Of a DNA stretch of 64,000 nucleotides, positions 46,870 to 59,500 are shown piece by piece. How positions within the stretch are numbered: the stretch's first letter is position 1; each line of letters begins with the position of its first letter. This DNA is from Sipunculus nudus (lineage: Eukaryota > Annelida > Sipuncula > Golfingiida > Sipunculidae). The position numbers and the translations under genes were made by a program. The stretch covers positions 20,361,664 to 20,425,663 of the forward strand of contig CM049315.1 in assembly GCA_026874595.1 (NCBI GenBank). Direction: 5' to 3'. The notes beneath the pieces are model-generated. The model saw only the letters and a program-made list of their open reading frames with translations. It was not told where the DNA came from and ran no database searches.

Positions 46870-48269
46870 TGTAATTTTGTGTTAATCATCAGTCACTCCG
46901 CGTATTAGTACATGTATATTAATTTTTATCATGAATAAATATATAAAACAATTTTGTTTTCTTTTTACCTACACAAAACAAATCATTATTTGGGTCCTCT
47001 GCGAAGTAAAATGATGATATGTCAGTCACGTGTTTGCTTATGGTATATTATTTTGAGCACTTCAGTCATAAAAAAATCTATGGAGTCAGTCTTATTCTGT
47101 GGCGCAGGCACTTTACCAACCTCCACGCAGGGGCAAGATCTTTTGGACAAATGATAGGCATTCATATATATAAATCCTCTGTGTGGAGAATGGCACATTA
47201 CAGTTTATAAAACATCCAGCCAGCACCTGTCACGCGTGGCCTGTGAAAGCTTGCTATGCTCAGTGATTTAGATGTAACGCGGCAGGGAGTCCGTGAATGG
47301 CGGGGGGTACCAGTTTATGAGGTAAATGTACCTTCACACAGGTAATCTCACGGCCTTGACTCTAATTTTCTAATATTAACCATTTTTTTTATTATTCTAT
47401 GTAAAATATAGTTACAACTACTATAAACCTTTACTGTAAATTACTATAAATTAAGTACTTCATTAATTCATTACCAGGTACATCTGTGTGGTCGACGAGG
47501 CCTATCATTAAACTGATGACATATAATATTTCCAAGAATCTATTAGCGCCCAGTGGTGAATATCACATGTCAGGTTTGCTATATGCTAGGAAGATCCTGA
47601 ATGACACAAAACTTCATTAATCGTACGGTGCAGCTTTTGTTAAAGTGTCAAGGATCTATATTATTTTCAGGAACAGCAGACACACGGCTGTCCTAATAAA
47701 TTATATGATTCTGTGTTGATTTATATAAATCAACTTTCGGTTTAAGCTTACGGAGAAAGGCGGCAGCAAGAATGTTTTTATATCTATAGTTTGGACGTGT
47801 TAATGTGTGAAGTATTCTAAGTTCAGTGCGGAATCTCGTTTCCCACAAACATATTTGTCCAGGTGGGAGCACTGGTATTTCTTAGTATTTAGACCGAGGC
47901 TTGTTATTCATCAAAATATCAGAGTACCAGGGAGCATACTAAATATTAACAGCACTCCTTATTTGATGTCCTCTTTAATCAGGCTAACGTTAATTTAAAT
48001 ATCAAAATTGAATTTAATTATTAATGGACAAATATGCACATGTTAACCTTATGTTAGTGCGTTGCATAATTCAGTGTGGGTACAATGAAGGCAGTAAATG
48101 GGTACTGAAGCACACGCGAGCTTGGGTGAGGGTAAATACTTGGCTATTCAACCACCAGTAAGATCTATCATTGTACTCTCCGTAACTGAACATTATAAAT
48201 GTGAATGCATGAAATAATGTGCACGACATTTATTTCGACAATGTCTGCGGATACAGCCAGGGACGTCGA
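46870..48269. other. Spacer, no gene recognised
   Basis: AT-rich, with only short overlapping frames and no domain, splice pair or tandem repeat that I can support. Confidence 0.5.
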
Positions 48270-49240
48270 TACAGCGGGATGTGTGTGTGTGTGTGGGGGG
48301 GTTATACGTATATCCCCCACTTTTTAGCAGGTGTGTGTGTGTGTGTGTGGGGGGGCGGTAGGGGTATATACCCCCCACTTTTTAGCAGGTGTGTGTGTGT
48401 CGGGGGGGTGATGGGGGTTTACGTATATCCCCCACTTTTTAGCAAGTATATGTGTGTGTGAGGGGAGTAGGGGTATATATCCCCCACTTTTTAGCAAGTA
48501 TATGTGTGTGTGAGGGGGGAAGGGGTATATAACCTCCACTTTTTAGCAAGTATATGTGTGTGTGAGGGGGGAAGGGGTATATATCCCCCACTTTTTAGCA
48601 AGTATATGTGTGTGTGAGGGGAGAAGGGGTAAATATCCCCCACTTTTTAGCAAGTATATGTGTGTGTGAGGGGGGAAGGGGTATATATCCCCCACTTTTT
48701 AGCAAGTATATGTGTGTGTGAGGGGGGGTGGGGTATATATCCCCCACTTTTTAGCAAGTATATGTGTGTGTGAGGGGGGGTGGGGTATATATCCCCCACT
48801 TTTTAGCAAGTATATGTGTGTGTGAGGGGGGAAGGGGTATATATCCCCCACTTTTTAACAAGTATATGTGTGTGTGAGGGGGGAAGGGGTATATATCCCC
48901 CACTTTTTAGCAAGTATATGTGTGTGTGAGGGGGGAAGGGGTATATATCCCCCACTTTTTAGCAAGTATATGTGTGTGTGAGGGGGGAAGGGGTATATAT
49001 CCCCCACTTTTTAGCAAGTATATGTGTGTGTGAGGGGGGAAGGGTATATATCCCCCACTTTTTAGCAAGTATATGTGTGTGTGAGGGGGGAAGGGGTATA
49101 TATCCCCAACTTTTTAGCAAGTATATGTGTGTGTGAGGGGGGAAGGGGTATATATCCCCCACTTTTTAGCAGGTGTGTGTGAGGGGGGAAGGGGTATATA
49201 TCCCCCACTTTTTAGCAGGTGTGTGTGTGGGGGGGGGGGG
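48270..49240. repeat. 52-bp minisatellite, ~18 units
   Basis: Units TGTGTGTGAGGGGGGAAGGG, then GTATATATCCCCCACTTTTT, then AGCAAGTATA, period 52 bp. The two ends use AGCAGGTGTG in place of AGCAAGTATA, so edge units form a separate subtype. Strong purine/pyrimidine strand bias and G runs are present in every unit. Pro/His/Thr-rich minus frames are artefacts. Confidence 0.97.
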
Positions 49241-50604
49241 GGGAGGTGATCGATGTAATCTAAGGTGTTCGATGTAACATACTCAGAAAAAATATATTTA
49301 AATAGCAGAATTATGAATTATTAGAAATTAGCATAAAATATTTAATTAATTCGATATATATGAATAAATATAATGATAACTTTGGTTCCATTTGTACCTT
49401 TCTGTTTGATGGAAGATCATCTTCCGAAACCGCGCACAGAAATCCTAAAACCTCATCCTTTTTATGCAGGTTGTATTTAAGGAACGGCCTTCCGATAAAG
49501 CTAAAAATGAAAAAAATTCTGAAGAGCTTTAAAATGCTTGCGTGCATATATTGTCTTGAATATAATAGCAATGTAGAATAATTTCCTTTTATTTTCTACT
49601 TTTATAGTTAAATAATACTAATATTTGCTCTTCATCTATATTTTTTCTATCGTGCTTATTCGCATTTTGTCTAGACTTTTACATACACATTGATTTTAAG
49701 TTGTACACTATGGTGTTTTATCTGTGTTTTAAAACAAGCCTCGTTTTATGTATTGAGCAACTCTGTTGCATACTTAGTACTTTTCACTACGTAACTCTAC
49801 TATATATACATGTATTTGTACCCCAACCTTAGCTGTGCTTACGTCACTGCCTTTTCGCTTAATATCATGTGATTTTTATGATGTCATTTTTGTTAAATGG
49901 ACCTTGTGGATATTGTTTTTATTGTGATTTCTCTATGCATTACGGGGTCCTTCTGTCAACAAAATTTTATAAATCTGATAAAAGCTACCTTGGATGACGT
50001 TGTAATGAATAAATTTATTAATTAATAAACTGTTTATCAATTATTTCTAATGACCACAGCCATATATTATACACGTCTTACATACATATATATGTGTATA
50101 TATCAATGCGGTATAACTGGAGAAAAGGATATTTCAATAGTCATGGTTTGGACAAATGGAGAAAGGGAATTCCCCCCCCCCCCCCCCGCCTACAACCTAA
50201 AGATAAATCTACGCCACTGGATACAGAATATAAGACAGTCTTTCAAAAAAATGAACAGACAGTTTTTCATTGATTGCGTTACAACGCCTGATGTGTTCGG
50301 GTCAAAAGAGCACCGCGTTAAAGTACGCATAAGAGAAACTAGAAAGCCCTCAAAGAGCGCAGACTTTCACCAAATCAGTTCGGTTTTTCCATGTTGTCTT
50401 TATTCTTGAAAGGTTGTTCAATGATAACGTGGGATACTGACCGTATGTATGTCAGATAACATTTAGTAAAATATCTCTATGGTATACTTTTATCATAATC
50501 CGTACATCAGTGTTAAATTAGTGTTGCAATATAAAGATAAATGAATGTTATGATAATTCAGCTAATTTGGGATCAATGTATTAGTATATGAAGATAAGAT
50601 ATAA
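49241..50604. other. Spacer, possible retroelement 3' end, no gene
   Basis: Around 49930-50030 there is TCTGATAAAAGCTACCTTGG followed by GTAATGAATAAATTTATTAA, reminiscent of a LINE-type 3' end, with no coding part upstream that I can recognise. A poly-C run with CTACGCCACTGG at about 50172-50220 resembles a fragment of the GGATCC TIR element. Confidence 0.4.
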
Positions 50605-50815
50605 TATCTGTCGAAGTGGCAACCTAGGTTTGATCCCCGGCGTGGCTATGAAAGTGGGTCGTTATCGTCTGTCCAAGGTCGGTGATTATCTCAGGGTCCG
50701 CCGGTTCCCTTCACCTTTACAGACTACCGAACGCCACCATCCGAGCCATGGGGAGTGCCTTACATTAGTTAAAATAATTTGATGAATAATGCATGTTAAA
50801 TAAACAAGTTTATAT
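50605..50815 (+). mobile_element. SINE copy, plus orientation
   Basis: Carries the B-box region (AGGTTTGATCCCCGGCGTGG), the central phrase TATGAAAGTGGGTCGTTATC, then CCGGTTCCCTTCACC, ACTACCGAACGCCACCAT and CATGGGGAGTGCC, and a 3' end TAAATAAACAAGTTTA. It belongs to the family at 10741-11004; the A-box half is unrecognisable. Confidence 0.85.
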
Positions 50816-52680
50816 AAATATCTTTTCGGAGGTTAAATTGTACAACTGAACGACTAAAAAATTGAAGAGATCTCCACTATTTGTACAAGCCAAATGAAAT
50901 AAAAAGGCTTAACCAAATGACAAATTAGCTCCGAACCGCATTGCATTTTACGACTTCTATTTAATTCCTTATCGGGTGTACATGAACCAATGGTTACCTG
51001 TGTACTCATACAGCAGACTGTTTCAATAGCAGCGTGTAAAGCATGGAGATAAAAAGACATAAAGCGCATGGAGAAACGTGTCATGGTTCACTTGCTCCAT
51101 TCACCGTTTTTTCCCCTCTCTGACACTGGCTCGACAAAATCGCCCATAGTTAGAGAACAATACCGTCAAAATCGTGCAAAAACATCGTTTGACAAATATC
51201 GGGAAGTGAGCGATTGGCTTAAGACATCAGTAAAAATTTGTAGTCAAGTATACGACAAGTCAAATACAAGTCTTTGGTTCTCGCTTGTTTTCACATCCGA
51301 TCACAAAGGAAGATCCGTCACATAATGGTCCCGATCCTGCACCAAACCCGGGTAATTCAGTTATCAAAGCGACACTCAAAGTTATACACGCACGGACCAT
51401 GGGTACGCCATAATACGTCCTTTCATATAGACGGGTGGGTGATGAGAAATAGCATCTGGTCATTGTCACAATTAATCGGCAGACCAAGTTTAACTGAAAT
51501 ATATTCACCAGCAATGGAGCAATGTGCCTTAAAAAAAGTTAACCTGACTTCTTCATGAACAGCTGTAGCCTGTGACTTTGACCTCTTACCTATTGACCCC
51601 AACATGCTTTGGGATATTAACAACACTTCAATAATACTTTTATGAACTATGAATATAATAGGATGATTTATGACAAATTAAATGACCAACAACTTTAATC
51701 TGAGTTCGGTTGGCAATATTTGATTACTGTGCCTAGGTAATCTTCTCGAAACATCAGTGTGCTAAGTTTAATTGAAATATCTTCAATAGAAATGGAGCAA
51801 TGAGCCTAACAAAAAACTATCTATGACTTCTTTATGAGCAAAGGTGGCTTTTAACCTTGGACGTTTTGACTCCCAAGTCACAGGGGGGGGGGGAGGGGGG
51901 GGGGGGGGTATTTCCGACCCCTAATACAATAAATATATGAAAACAACAAGGTATGTGGTGAGTTATAAATAGTTGACAAAAAAAACTTTAACCTGGGTTG
52001 ACGCCGACGACGCCTGAGGTACGGTACCGTATGAGCTCCCCTGAACTTTTTTCTGGTGAGCCGAACAGAAGGTGAATAGCTTTCTTTACGTACACAATAC
52101 AGACATTTTACTTTAAACATAACGGTGATACAGAAAGAAAAAAAAAATTATATTGACCTGCAGCTGAGCATGCTGCTAACATTCTAAGGAACAGAGTGGT
52201 GACCTAGATCCATATCGAATGAGGGATGTTGTGTATTCTCCGACGCGTACAGATAAATAGAATGTTTACATTGCTTCCCAACCGATATCTCACCCTGATT
52301 AAAGAATAAAAAATTTGAACAAAAGTAAAAGTGAAATCTAGGTTTCTGGAAACGTCTAAAAGAGTATCTATCTGCCCACACGAACTCTGCTCAGTTCATT
52401 TTTTTCGGCTGAATGCCCGTGATATTATACAGCCCCCCCCCCCCCTCCATCTATTGATTGATAACTGAGAATACAATGCATCATCCGGAATCTTCTGCAG
52501 ACCTTAATAATGCCCTTTAATAATATCAAGTATTGAGCTGGGCTGTAACAATATACCGATATATATACCGATTCATATCGATACACCATGTCGATACCGT
52601 TACCGACACGCTTGCATGTTGTATGGTGGCATGGATGAAACACAATGACCCTTAGTTAATGTAATGCAGAAAAAAGTAGA

Positions 52681-52683
<3 letters not shown>
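50816..52683. other. Spacer with poly-G and TGACCTTG-type fragments, no gene
   Basis: Around 51560-51860 two diverged modules with TGTGACTTTGACC and GTTTAATTGAAATAT-like phrases resemble the TGACCTTGACC repeat type. A long G-rich run lies at 51883-51909 and a C run at 52433-52445. Open frames on both strands at 51260-51560 overlap and lack recognisable domains. Confidence 0.45.

Positions 52684-52740
<57 letters not shown>
52684..52740. repeat. (TA)n microsatellite
   Basis: Uninterrupted TA run 50 bp upstream of the pogo-like element. Confidence 0.97.
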
Positions 52741-52743
<3 letters not shown>

Positions 52744-52791
52744 AGTTATAACAGTTGTGTATTGCAAAAAAAGTTAATTTGGATATATATA

Positions 52792-53296
52792 CAGTAGAAC
52801 GCCTGCTAACGGCCACGCCTCAATAACGGTCAATACGTCTATAACGGTCAGATTTTCCGGTCCCGAATTTTTGAGCGTTATATATTTCATAATCATTTTG
52901 TTGTCAATTACGGTCACTCCTCTATTCCGTATTACGGCCAGGTCTCTCGGTCCCGCATGCCGGGAAACGCCTCAATTACGGTCAGGGGCAGGTAACCACT
53001 CGACCGTGACTGAGTTGTTCTCACTTTGACCATTATGGCTACCAAGAATTTCGAATCTGCCTAACAAGATGAAATTGTGAACTCAAAAGTGTGTAACAAA
53101 CAGTCTTCCATAACTGCCTTCTTTAACCAGATGTACCCTGTATATACGTTTATTTTGTTGATTGTAATAAAGATTTGAACATGGTTTCGTGTTACATTTA
53201 AACCCCCCTATCCTGGTCAAGTCCTGTATTACGGCCACTCCTGTATTACGGCCACTTTCATCCAGTCCCGATGGTGACCGTAATACAGGCGTTCTA

Positions 53297-53298
<2 letters not shown>
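52792..53298. mobile_element. 507-bp non-autonomous pogo-like element
   Basis: Begins CAGTAGAACGCCTG and ends CAGGCGTTCTACTG, a perfect 14-bp terminal inverted repeat, with TA on both sides (52790-52791 and 53299-53300) as the target duplication. Inside, many sub-terminal repeats of the form TAACGGTCA or ATTACGGCCA occur on both halves. A short ATGGCTACCAAG start near 53035 could be a vestige of a transposase N-terminus, but it is stopped at once. It sits at the left end of a (TA)n run. Confidence 0.9.

Positions 53299-53354
<56 letters not shown>
53299..53354. repeat. (TA)n microsatellite at the transposon's right edge
   Basis: TA run directly continuing from the TA target duplication of the element at 52792-53298. 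Confidence 0.97.
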
Positions 53355-53356
<2 letters not shown>

Positions 53357-53505
53357 CTTTTACTCAGAACGTATGGGCTATCGCTTGAAGTGTATTGCAA
53401 CACGTATTGTACCAGAATAAGCTGACAGAAAACGAGCCCTTGTATGAATTATGTCTATCTGTGTGCCACAGCTTTGTAGATGTACTAAACGCTGTATACC
53501 ATATA

Positions 53506-54323
53506 CAGTAGAGCGCCGTATTTCCGAATGCCGAATTTCCGAAAATTCGTTTTTCCGAAAATTAAAATGGCGAACCAAAAATGTATTGTATTTCCGAAAT
53601 ATATTTCATGTACATGTATGTAAAAACCTAAAATGAATATTGTAATTACGTGTCACAAGGCCTGCAGTCATGTGATTAAGCCAAGTGGTGACCCTAATTA
53701 ATTAGTTCTTGGCCGATGTTGTCGACGGGGCAAAGGTGTGAAAACTACCGATATCCCCGCAACGCTCGGCCCCCTGTACCCCTAACAAGCGACAAAGCAG
53801 TTTATCCAAGAGCACTTGTATGTTATCAATCACATCTCGTTCGTACTGAAGCAAGCGGAGTTCGTCGGCTTGGGACAGGATGTCATGCCAAATAACTGAG
53901 CAGTTTACTCGCATCAGCATTGGTGAGGTATAATATATTAAACGCTTGTGCTCGAGCAGATTTATAATGTCCCGGTCTTCAATTACGTAGATCGATAAGA
54001 AACACCGTGTTCCTTGGCGATGTAATTTGGCCTTTCCCTCCAGTGAATTTGATGAAAAAAAAGATCATGCACGTATCCATAAAACCAGGTTAGACTGATC
54101 TTTGCCAATTATGCTCAGCAATAATCAAATATTTTTTATACGTCCACGTCGTCAATCACGAATATCAGAAAGAAACACCGTGTTTCTCGGGTAAAATGGC
54201 ATTAAGTTAATCATTAACTGTCGTACTAACTTGCCGCTAGACCCTTGTCCGCATTTCCGAATGTTCGTTTTTACGAACAAAAAACTTGTCCCTCGACCCT
54301 TTCGGAAAAACGGCGCTCTACTG
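53506..54323. mobile_element. 818-bp pogo-like element with GAGCGCCG ends
   Basis: Starts CAGTAGAGCGCCGTATTTCC and ends GGCGCTCTACTG, inverted ends flanked by TA (53504-53505 and 54324-54325). Sub-terminal TTTCCGAA motifs repeat near both ends. The interior holds a 72-codon minus-strand frame (53702-53920) and a diverged internal duplication around CGATAAGAAACACCGTG and AGAAAGAAACACCGTG. I found no intact transposase. The ends resemble those of 52792-53298 in layout but not in sequence beyond CAGTAGA, so it is a separate family. Confidence 0.85.
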
Positions 54324-54325
54324 TA

Positions 54326-56481
54326 TATTAAAGTATCGTGTCAAGGCCGTTAAAGCCAAGTCCCTAGGCTGCAATCATCCGCGGTGACGATTGGTCCCAG
54401 GTAAAAGCTCGTGTTGACCAGCCTGTCGTGTAACTGGGCGTTTTCGAGTGATATATAGATGTTTTTTTTACTGTTGCGTGCGTGAGACGTACAGCTTAAT
54501 AACTTTCGCTTTGACTTGTTATTTATTTAACTCAGCGTCTCACGCTCTCCGTAGTAAAAAAAATCTTTATATTCCCCGTAAGTTCTCAATTTACACGACA
54601 GCTGCCTGTGAGCTTAGGGATTGTCAGATCCTTGACAAATACAAATAAGGTAGAACGACTGATCTTACATGTTCCCACAAGACTTCTATATTTGTAAGAC
54701 TGTGACACGAGTTTTCCCGCGGTACGTATGCTTCGAGTCTGCGGGGAAGTCAAGGTAGGCGATATCAGTATGAATGCCTAATGCCAAGTGGCAAACCAAA
54801 AAAAAATTGCTGCATGTAATCTGTCTTCATTGTTGTTTTTTTTGTGTGTAACTTAATTATTTAGACTTTGACCAAAATGCTCATCTGCCTTGCATTAGTC
54901 TTGCCGCCTTAGTCTAATGAGTGACAATATGGATAGGTCATTAGGATGACAAGAATTAACAGGTATTCGTCCGCTTACCACCGGGATTTCCTGACCATTC
55001 AGGGTGTCCCTTGAGACACATTGCAGATAAGAATTAAAGTAAGGTCATCTCCAGGCTACTGAAGACATATAGGAATTGTATAGAAGCACTTGAGGCATGT
55101 TAAGATGAAAAATGTTTCATTGGTTTAGGCGGATGTACATATATATAACTGTAACAATTACCTCTACAGTTCTACAAGAGTGTTGTGAATGTGTTCAAAA
55201 ATAACGCGTCTAAATAACAATAATTATTCAGTAACAACAGTTATAACAGAAACGTGATTGATTGTGCAGGGAATATTTATAGGTCAGTATAGTGGATTAT
55301 AGGCTTAATTATGGAAATACAAGAAATTATGGGAGGCAAATGTTTTAATAGGAAAAATACAGGTAATACCGGAGTCAGTGGAATCCCTAGGAACGTCCAA
55401 CACTGTCTATAGAAAAACATGCATTCACAGACAGGTTAGCCAAGATTACAAGCTGGAGACTGTCAACACACCGCATTGGTACTGGTGAAATGTTATTTCA
55501 TGTTATTTTACTCAGCTGAAACCTGTACGAGCAGAATATAATCATGAGTCGATATAGCATAGCTTTGGAAAATAATGTTATTATAATAACAATCATAATG
55601 CGGGAAAATTAGTGATAGAGAATACCTATGAATGCGTGTCTGACTGTATATGAGTGTTCTCTTAAAGAGCTGAATGGGAACTCCCGTTTTTTTTTTTTTT
55701 TTTTTGCTAAATTACCAAATATACTAATCAATGATAATAAAAAAAACATTCGCATCATGCCTTTCCTAGATTCTTAATTAATTAAGTGTATTTATTTCTG
55801 AGATTTTTTATTATAAAAATATAAAAGCTGTTGAGCGAAGGTATATTTTTTATTAAATTGAATACACAAGACGGAATTCTTCATTATATTTCTCACGGCA
55901 ATGATGCAGTTTAATGAAAGGGAAAAGGAACTTGTGTATCATGCACCTGTCCCGGGTAATCCTGCATTTAACGTAGATCAGGTGATTTTTAGGGGCCTAA
56001 ATGATCCCCACAAACATGGCTGGCACTTCACACCTAATAACATGGACTAAAGTGAAAGTTGTTATGGACGGACCGTTCAGGGACGCACTGAGGTGGGAAA
56101 CAAGCCCTGGAAATTCGAGCGAAAGCGGCCGAAATTTAGGACCATTGGCAGTATCAATATTTAGTTCACAACATCGGCCCACAGCAGTGAAATATTGTTT
56201 TTTTTTTTTTTCGCCATCGACGCACCGGGAGACTACCATATGTCCCGGTAGAAACGTTCCGCCTTTGAACCATTCATACAACATCGCTTTAATTGTGATA
56301 CATGGCATGATGTATCTCTCGTGAGATTTTGAGTGGTTTGCTTTAAGCCCTGCCATATAACGCCTAGCTTTAGTTAGAATATGTTGGGTTGTGTACATCA
56401 GTGTATGCTCGAAACCTTGTTTAAGTTTTAAAAGTAAATTTATGTTATTTTTTCAAGAGAAGGAAGACCATTTGTGCGGAA
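54326..56481. other. Upstream region of the receptor gene, no gene seen
   Basis: Non-coding sequence with poly-T tracts (55687-55706, 56198-56211). Overlapping frames on both strands at 55997-56398 are the longest, but they have no domain and oppose each other, so neither is called. The promoter of the gene at 56482 should lie in or near this stretch; I could not pick a TATA box or initiator with confidence. Confidence 0.5.
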
Positions 56482-56587
56482 ATGCCCGGGCCGATAGATG
56501 GAGTTGTACATATGCCTGTAACAGTGTTGATTCTTCTGGCCCTGGCGTACAGCAGTGGCGCATTCTTTTTATCCAGACCTGATGCCA
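56482..56587 (+). CDS. Receptor exon 1: signal peptide
   Basis: The ATG at 56482 has a purine at -3. A second in-frame ATG at 56512 directly precedes a hydrophobic core (VTVLILLALAYSSGAFF), a standard cleaved signal sequence, so either start would give a secreted or membrane protein. The donor GTACGT at 56588 leaves one base over, which matches the phase of exon 2. The 5' UTR start is not visible. Confidence 0.7.
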
Positions 56588-59500
56588 GTACGTAATGTAA
56601 TGATAGTCAAATTTTAGGCGATAGTTATAAATTATCTTGTTCTAACCAGGTATAGTAAATATAATTTTAAACGGAGTACTATACAACTTTAATTCTAGAT
56701 TTGCTCAGTCACATTATGTACATTTATAATCAACATTACTGTTTTATCAAGACTAAGTTTTCAGGCTTGGAGTGTTTTAAACGCAGAACCTAAATGATAA
56801 CCTAACTTATTATAAACTGAATAAAATTCTGCAAATTTATGAATTTAACTAATAATTTAATAAATACAAACAAGGAAGCCTAATTAATTTAGCAAATTTA
56901 GAGTTCAAACATTTTTTGGTCCAAATGAACTACCTGATTTGTTTTCAGCTGTTCGTTCCAACGACCACATTTTGTTTGTGGGTGATACTTTGGTAATCAG
57001 CTGCAGCGTGAAGAACGGCCTGGGGGCGGAGGTCCTCTACTTCACCCGTAACGGCAAGCCGGTACCACGAACACGCCAGCGGATGATAAATGATAACACC
57101 CTCGTGTATAAGAAAGACAACGTTACCCAAAACGACGAGGGTATGTACTGGTGTAAACAGAACAGATCTGATGGGAACTCGATGGGATACGCAAAAATAG
57201 ATGTTTACCGTGAGTACAAGCGTCAGTTGTTATCATTTCGCATGTAGATTTCATGTACATTTTTAAAATAAATTATAAAATATAACAAAAGGTTATGTCA
57301 TTTACTAGACGTATATTTCCGTGACTCTGTGTGAAATTAAACGTCATGTGATCATTCACTTAAAACAGGCTGGATAACGTCACCCCCCCCCCCAAGTTTT
57401 CTAAATGTTGTAGGTACTTCATCGTATTGCTCAAATGATATTGCCCGAATATACAGTTTCCGTGACGTAGTATGTTATTCAACCAGCAACGTCATTCTGC
57501 GCTAAACATGTCTAAACAAACAATTGAAATAAACTGTGTTATATTCATCACACTCTCTGAACACAATTATACCTCATGACCTAGCCAGTCGCCCCAGGGC
57601 CCGTAAGCTTTGACACTTGTCTCGTTCCAAGACGCTTTATTCCGATTCGCTCTGCTGCTCTCCATCAACGTCTGGAGATTGACGCTAATGAAAAGGCCGT
57701 TTAAGGTTCCAAATAGGAGATCCCTTTGGAATCGTATTAATTACTTTCCAGGTATTGTCAACATAAGATGATACCCTTTCGTTGTCTTTGGATATATTAT
57801 CTGAAAGGTTTTACCATCAATGTAATGCACATTTGCCCAACAAATCCATAATTTGAAAGGGCGCCAGTATTTACATATACCATTCAGAACACCTCAGCCG
57901 AATCCGTTGGCTTCTAGCCTCGGATTGCCCAATGATACGCCACCAATTACTGTGAAGCTCGCCGGAAATCCACCGGGTTGCCATTTCTACTGACTCGTCT
58001 ATGAAAATATCCTAGTTTCCACAAAGAGTACATTGATTTGCCATAATAATGTGTTTGTATGGGCTTTATATGTTGCAAAACATCAAATGTCACAATCTGA
58101 GACAGTAATTTAACTGGAAGGTTCAGTTTATCACAAATAAATGCCTCATACATCGCCAACTGGGATTGACTTCCTGGCGTGAATTGTTTCCTCGAGCGGT
58201 CAAGATCAGTATACATGGGATTTCCCCTCTGTTTCTTTGATGAGTGTTGCATGTTATCTTATAACTATAAAGGTAGAATGTGCGAAGACTGGCAGTACCT
58301 GTTGACCTGCCATGGCCTTGCCTTGGCGGAATGCTTTCCATGGCGGTCCCCTATGTACATCCAAGGTGTTCCGAATGTATATATAGAAGACGTCGCCGTA
58401 AACTTTCCCACAGTCCTTTGCAACGGGATTTAGACTAAGATCTTGCTTTGATCTTATCGCTGTTGAAAAGAGAAATAGCGAGCGTTAATAGGGGTCTGTG
58501 CAGGGTACCGGTCGATCAACGTCCGCGCATAAAGTTTTGTAATGTTTAAATTACGAGGGGCTTATCAAGGGCGTTATGGGATAATTTTTCATTAACAAAT
58601 TAAGGTAAAACATGTAAATGTTGCAAGAAAGATTCATTTACTAACAAAGACACAAACGGATGTACTTTGATGTGAACACGGCCTAAGTGAGCCGTCGACG
58701 GCGACGCAACAGGTTTCTGGTTTCTGTTGCGTCGCCGGCCCACCAAAGGACTAACTGGGGTTATAGCACGATACGATCTGTAACTCTTAGATAAGAAATT
58801 GAATAAAAATATTTCCTATGGTTTTAACATACCAATGTTCATATATGTTGTATGTAGAAAGGCCTGTAATAAAAGATAACCATTCTCGAAAGTTTGAAGC
58901 ACCTGTAACTTAAATAACTTATATTTATGTCCAGAGAGAATTTAAACATTTTCAGCCCAGTAGACTTCTTGCATTTGTTGGCAGTCCTGTATAATGCTTT
59001 AGGCCTGTGTACTATCATGTTCATATTATCACTTCCTTGGTCCATAATAGTGCTGAGAATAGAAAAGTAATGTTTTTCAGTGGTCAAATATAAAATCAAC
59101 ATAGATGTACTGAACATTTATCAATGGATATATGTTAATTTCACACTTGTGTATGGAGTCTTAAAATCAAAGTTAACTGCAGGGTCATTCTATGGACTCC
59201 ACATTGCGTCAGTCACTAAAAAGCAACTAAGGAGTCCATACTCATGGGCTAGGCCTAAGTGTACAGGTCATTCCCACAACTGTGAGAAGCGTTGGTTCCG
59301 CAAAAACTTTGACACCAAAGTTCCTGCGTCACACCACTTGTATTATCATTTAATACAGGCTATTAAAATGAAGACAAACCTAGAAAGTAAATCCGCAAAA
59401 CCGATTCCGAAAGCGTAAGTCACTTAGTTATACGAACATAATCAAATCAGCCACTTAATGGTTTATAAGCTGTCAAGTAGAAAACAGAAAGCATGGAAAG

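Noticed and set aside
48193-49162. Pro/His/Thr-rich frames
   Set aside because: Artefacts of the 52-bp minisatellite.
55997-56398. 133-codon minus-strand frame upstream of the receptor
   Set aside because: Opposed by a 107-codon plus frame over the same bases, with no recognised domain and a low-complexity lysine run; kept as non-coding.
59080-59418. 112-codon frame in receptor intron 2
   Set aside because: No domain, and no acceptor/donor pair in a phase compatible with exons 2 and 3, which already join cleanly without it.
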